Assembly (NCBI GenBank): GCA_903907955.1
Contig: CAIVPZ010000016.1
Span: 1-64,000 of the forward strand
Length of the DNA stretch: 64,000 nt
DNA from: an uncultured Acetobacteraceae bacterium
GTDB taxonomy: Bacteria; Pseudomonadota; Alphaproteobacteria; Acetobacterales; Acetobacteraceae
Direction of reading: 5' to 3'
Positions 61,462 to 64,000 of this stretch are shown piece by piece. A model generated the notes under the pieces. That model was given only the letters and a program-made list of their open reading frames with translations, was not told the origin of the DNA and searched no databases. The position numbers and the translations under genes are program-made. The stretch's first letter is position 1. Every line of letters begins with the position of its first letter.

Positions 61462-62685
61462 TTATCCCATCCGGCGGGCGACGAAGGCCGAAGCGGAGAT
61501 TGATGGCGCCTCAGCCGGATCACGCGCCGCGAGCACCGCCAGCACCTCCCGCGCCGCCGCCTGCGCCGGTGTGCCCGAAGGCGAGCGCAGCCGCTCGGCC
61601 ACCGCGCGGAAGGCGGTGCGCTGGGCCAGCGCCGCCGCGGGGTCGCCGAGCAGGTGCTCCACCGTCTCCGCCAGCTTTGCCGGCCGGCAATCCCGTTGCA
61701 ACAGTTCGGGCACCGCGGCGCGGCCGGCCAGCAGGTTCACCATGGCGACATGCGGCACCCGGATCAGCCGCCGCGCGATCGCCGCGCTGATCGGGTTCAC
61801 CCGGTAGGTCACCGCCATCGGCACCCCGGCGAGCGCAAGTTCCAGCGTCGAGGTGCCGGATTTCGTCAACGCGGCGGCGGCGGCGGCATAGGCGTCATGC
61901 TTGTCGGCCAGTTCGGTGACGATCACCGGCCGCACCGGCCAGGAAGCGGCGGCGCGCTGCACCGTTTCGGCCACCGCCGATGCCACCGGCACCACCGGCA
62001 CCAGGCCGGGGATGCGGCTGGCGAGCAGCGACAGCGTGGCGCCGAACACCGGCAGCAGCCGCGGCACCTCGTTGCGCCGGCTGCCGGGCATCAGCACCAG
62101 CACCCTGGCGTCCGCTGCCAGCCCGTGGGCGGCGCGGAACCGGGCGCCGTCGCCGTGATCGGCGCCGGATTGCAGCACCGGATGGCCGACGAAGGTTGCC
62201 GGCAGGCCGTGCCGGGCGAAGAAATCCGGCTCGAACGGCAGCAGGCACAGCAGCCGCTCCCACAGGCCGGGGAATTCGCGCACGCGTTTTTCCCGCCAGG
62301 CCCAGACCTGCGGCGCGACATAATGCACGCGACGAATGCCGCTGCCGGTCAGTCGGCGCAGCAGGCGCAGGGTGAAGCCGGGGCTGTCGATGGTGACCAG
62401 CACGTCGGGGCGGCGCACCCGCACGTCCTGTTCGGTCTGGCCCAGCCGGCGGCCGAGTTGGCGGATGCGCGGCAGCACCTCCAGCAACCCCATCACCGCG
62501 AGGTCCTGCATCGGAAAGATCGGGTCGAGCCCCTGTTCCACCATGCGCGGCCCGCCGACGCCGGCGAATTGCACCTCCGGCCGGGCGGCGCGCAGCGCTT
62601 CCATCAGCCGGCCGCCGAGCACGTCGCCGCTCTGCTCGCCGGCGACGAGGTAGATCAGGGGGGCGGAGCGGACCGGGTCGTGCAT
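61462..62685 (-). CDS. lpxB: Lipid-A-disaccharide synthase
   Basis: The 407-residue GT-B glycosyltransferase joins UDP-2,3-diacylglucosamine and lipid X to form the lipid A disaccharide at the inner membrane. Family signatures include VAGEQSGDVLGGRLMEAL, YVAPQVWAWREKRV, PFEPDFFARHGLPATFVGHP, LMPGSRRNEV and ALTKSGTSTLELAL. The ATG at 62685 gives the usual start. lpxA, lpxD and lpxI normally precede it in alphaproteobacteria but are not in the window; a small gene and transposase remnants lie upstream, so the cluster appears broken here. Confidence 0.96.
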   Translation of the reverse strand: MHDPVRSAPLIYLVAGEQSGDVLGGRLMEALRAARPEVQFAGVGGPRMVEQGLDPIFPMQDLAVMGLLEVLPRIRQLGRRLGQTEQDVRVRRPDVLVTIDSPGFTLRLLRRLTGSGIRRVHYVAPQVWAWREKRVREFPGLWERLLCLLPFEPDFFARHGLPATFVGHPVLQSGADHGDGARFRAAHGLAADARVLVLMPGSRRNEVPRLLPVFGATLSLLASRIPGLVPVVPVASAVAETVQRAAASWPVRPVIVTELADKHDAYAAAAAALTKSGTSTLELALAGVPMAVTYRVNPISAAIARRLIRVPHVAMVNLLAGRAAVPELLQRDCRPAKLAETVEHLLGDPAAALAQRTAFRAVAERLRSPSGTPAQAAAREVLAVLAARDPAEAPSISASAFVARRMG

Positions 62686-62828
62686 GTCCCTGCATAGGCG
62701 AGGGGGCCGGCAGCGTCCATCAGGGGCGGCGCAAATCGGGTCGTGATTGAGCCTGCGCAACGATGCCGGCGGACAGCCGGGCGATATTCACCAATTACAG
62801 GATTCTGGCGGCAATTCTTCAGAAACGA

Positions 62829-63023
62829 TCAGGCCCGGCCGCACACCTCCTGCCCGTGCATGTAGCCATGTCCGTGGTCACGCCGGGCCACCGCATGCCC
62901 GGCGGCTTCCAGCACCGCGGCCATTTCGGCTACCGATATGCCGTCACTCTCCATGACCAGCCGGATCAACGGGTCCGTCAGGAAGGTTTCGAAGGTGAGG
63001 CCTGAATGGCGATCGGGTGACAC
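62829..63023 (-). CDS. Small protein of unknown function
   Basis: The 64-residue frame starts GTG with a perfect GGAGG five bases upstream, good support for translation. The core TFETFLTDPLIRLVMESDGI then SVAEMAAVLEAAGHAVARRD looks like a short two- or three-helix domain. The tail (HGHGYMHGQEVCGRA) is rich in His and Gly. No family was recognised. It lies upstream of lpxB on the same strand, with a 143-bp gap. Confidence 0.55.
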   Translation of the reverse strand: MSPDRHSGLTFETFLTDPLIRLVMESDGISVAEMAAVLEAAGHAVARRDHGHGYMHGQEVCGRA

Positions 63024-63424
63024 AGCATCCTCCGCGGATCGCACGGGGCTCGCGTCCGGTTACAATATGATACGGGAGGAGGTCCGGTGTCTACAGGCTT
63101 CTGTGAAGATCGGTAAGATTGCGCGAAAATGTTATCCCGGCCACCACCCAGTGGTTGTCCGCTGCTGAGGAACATTCCGCGCTCATCAGAAAACGTTCTG
63201 TTTTTTCAGGCGCTTGCCGAAGTTCGTCGGCGTGGGGCGGGATGGGCCAATGTAATGAAACGTCGTAAGTTCCGCGATCGTATCCGCTGGTGGGAGAGGT
63301 GGCCGGGGAAATACGGACAGGGCGCTAAGGCGACGCCCAACAATCCCCGAATCACCCCGTCGATGCGCGCCTTGGCGCGAACAGGGGATTCCGGCGCGGT
63401 TCGCTGAGCACGTAGGCTCCGCGA
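63024..63424. other. Spacer between the small gene and transposase remnants
   Basis: About 400 bases with no supported gene. Short frames on both strands show no family resemblance. IS ends could lie here, but no inverted terminal repeat was identified. Confidence 0.4.
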
Positions 63425-63780
63425 ATGATAGATGCATCTGCGATTGGCGAGCGCTATGCGGCGGTTCGTCGTAGCCTGAACGAACGTGGTCGTCGGCTGT
63501 TCGCGGCGGCGGCGGCGCGAACGGCCGGGCATGGCGGGATCAGCGCAGCTTCGCGGGCCACGGGGATTGCGCGCAGCACGAATGGCCGTGGTCTGAAAGA
63601 CCTCGACGACCCTGACGGTTTGTCTGGAGAAGTCCGACGGCCCGGCAGCGGCAGGCATGCGTTGACCGCCACCGACCCGAAATTGCGCGATGATCTGCGT
63701 CGGTTGGTGGAGCCGGCGACGATGGGCGATCCGATGCGGCCGCTGCTGTGGGTTTCGAAGAGCCACGCGAAGCTGGCGGC
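63425..63780 (+). mobile_element. N-terminal remnant of an ISAzo13-family transposase
   Basis: From an ATG the frame reads YAAVRRSLNERGRRLFAAAA then [40 protein letters not shown] and RRLVEPATMGDPMRPLLW, the helix-turn-helix N-terminal half of ISAzo13 transposases. Similarity stops near KSHAKLAA (about 63780), and the frame then ends at 63859. The catalytic half is missing, so the element is dead. Confidence 0.75.
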
Positions 63781-64000
63781 TGACGGTGGAGCAACAGGAC
63801 AAAGAGACGCCCGTCGCGATCGAACAAAGCAGTGGACGGGATCGCCTGAATATTCATGATGCGATCGACCTTGAGACCGGTCGAACCATCATGAAAGATG
63901 TGCTGACCGTGGACGCCTTGAGTACGATCATGCTGTTGATGGGGATCGAGGCGACGTATCCGGGCATGCGGTTGATCCACGTCTTTCTGGACAATGCCAG
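63781..64000 (+). mobile_element. Fragment of an IS630-family transposase (runs off the edge)
   Basis: In a different frame the sequence reads LNIHDAIDLETGRTIMKDVL then TVDALSTIMLLMGIEATYPG and MRLIHVFLDNA. The last part is the IS630 DDE strand with the second catalytic Asp (LDNA). It abuts the ISAzo13 remnant without its own N-terminus. It continues beyond the right edge, so its full state is unknown. Confidence 0.7.

Overview
The window is a high-GC (roughly two thirds G+C by eye) chromosomal segment from an alphaproteobacterium. Conserved neighbourhoods point to Rhodospirillales/Acetobacteraceae: pcm-tolC-popZ-valS, def-fmt-truA, rpmH-rnpA-yidD-yidC-engB-argB, Hsp20 with DUF1150, and several DUF2336 proteins. 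The taxonomic call is inference from gene content. Most of the window is core housekeeping DNA with short accessory patches.

Layout. 1-4.4 kb: end of a chemotaxis receptor, htpG, an 11-unit TPR lipoprotein, convergent tlyA. 4.5-10.4 kb: minus-strand valS, popZ, tolC and pcm, then tRNA-Cys. 10.4-16.6 kb: a secreted arylsulfatase, a pentapeptide-repeat protein, YgfZ, a thioesterase, a DUF2076 protein. 16.8-24.1 kb: glyQ, glyS, ppdK, a small exported protein, an MFS transporter. 24.1-27.4 kb: DUF1150/Hsp20 with a possible RNA thermometer, then def-fmt-truA. 27.4-31.6 kb: accessory patch with a TPR-CHAT protease, a small two-helix membrane protein and an AT-rich haemerythrin. 31.8-34.9 kb: dapD-dapE and two membrane proteins, all coupled by stop/start overlaps. 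35.1-39.1 kb: two DUF2336 paralogues around a PAS-GGDEF diguanylate cyclase. 39.1-43.5 kb: the rpmH-to-argB ribosome/membrane-insertion cluster. 43.6-46.9 kb: a VTT membrane protein, a flavin disulfide oxidoreductase and a decayed sensor kinase. 47.1-51.8 kb: the most interesting block (below). 52.1-55.0 kb: an EAL protein, a broken ABC ATPase and a third DUF2336 protein. 55.3-63.0 kb: secD-secF, a VapBC-type toxin-antitoxin pair, a Gfo/Idh oxidoreductase, a ferredoxin-rubrerythrin fusion, lpxB. Right edge: remnants of two transposase families.

The 47-52 kb block has three tandem 125-residue periplasmic monohaem cytochromes c. They face two exported haemerythrin-like proteins and an outer-membrane protein with an N-terminal CxxCH haem followed by a long beta-rich region, the architecture of Cyc2 iron-oxidising porin-cytochromes. 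A working model is electron transfer from outside the cell, through the outer-membrane cytochrome, to the periplasmic cytochromes. The haemerythrin-like proteins would bind iron or oxygen in the periplasm. This model is inference from domains and proximity.

Two dispersed non-coding repeat families run through the window. Family A is a GC-rich hairpin containing CCAGGGCAGCGCCCTGG-type arms, seen about eight times between genes. Family B is an 85-102 bp imperfect palindrome ending in TGAGAG; in two of three full copies this end overlaps the stop codon of the adjacent gene. Members of these families appear to have been drafted into the 5' ends of truA and engB.
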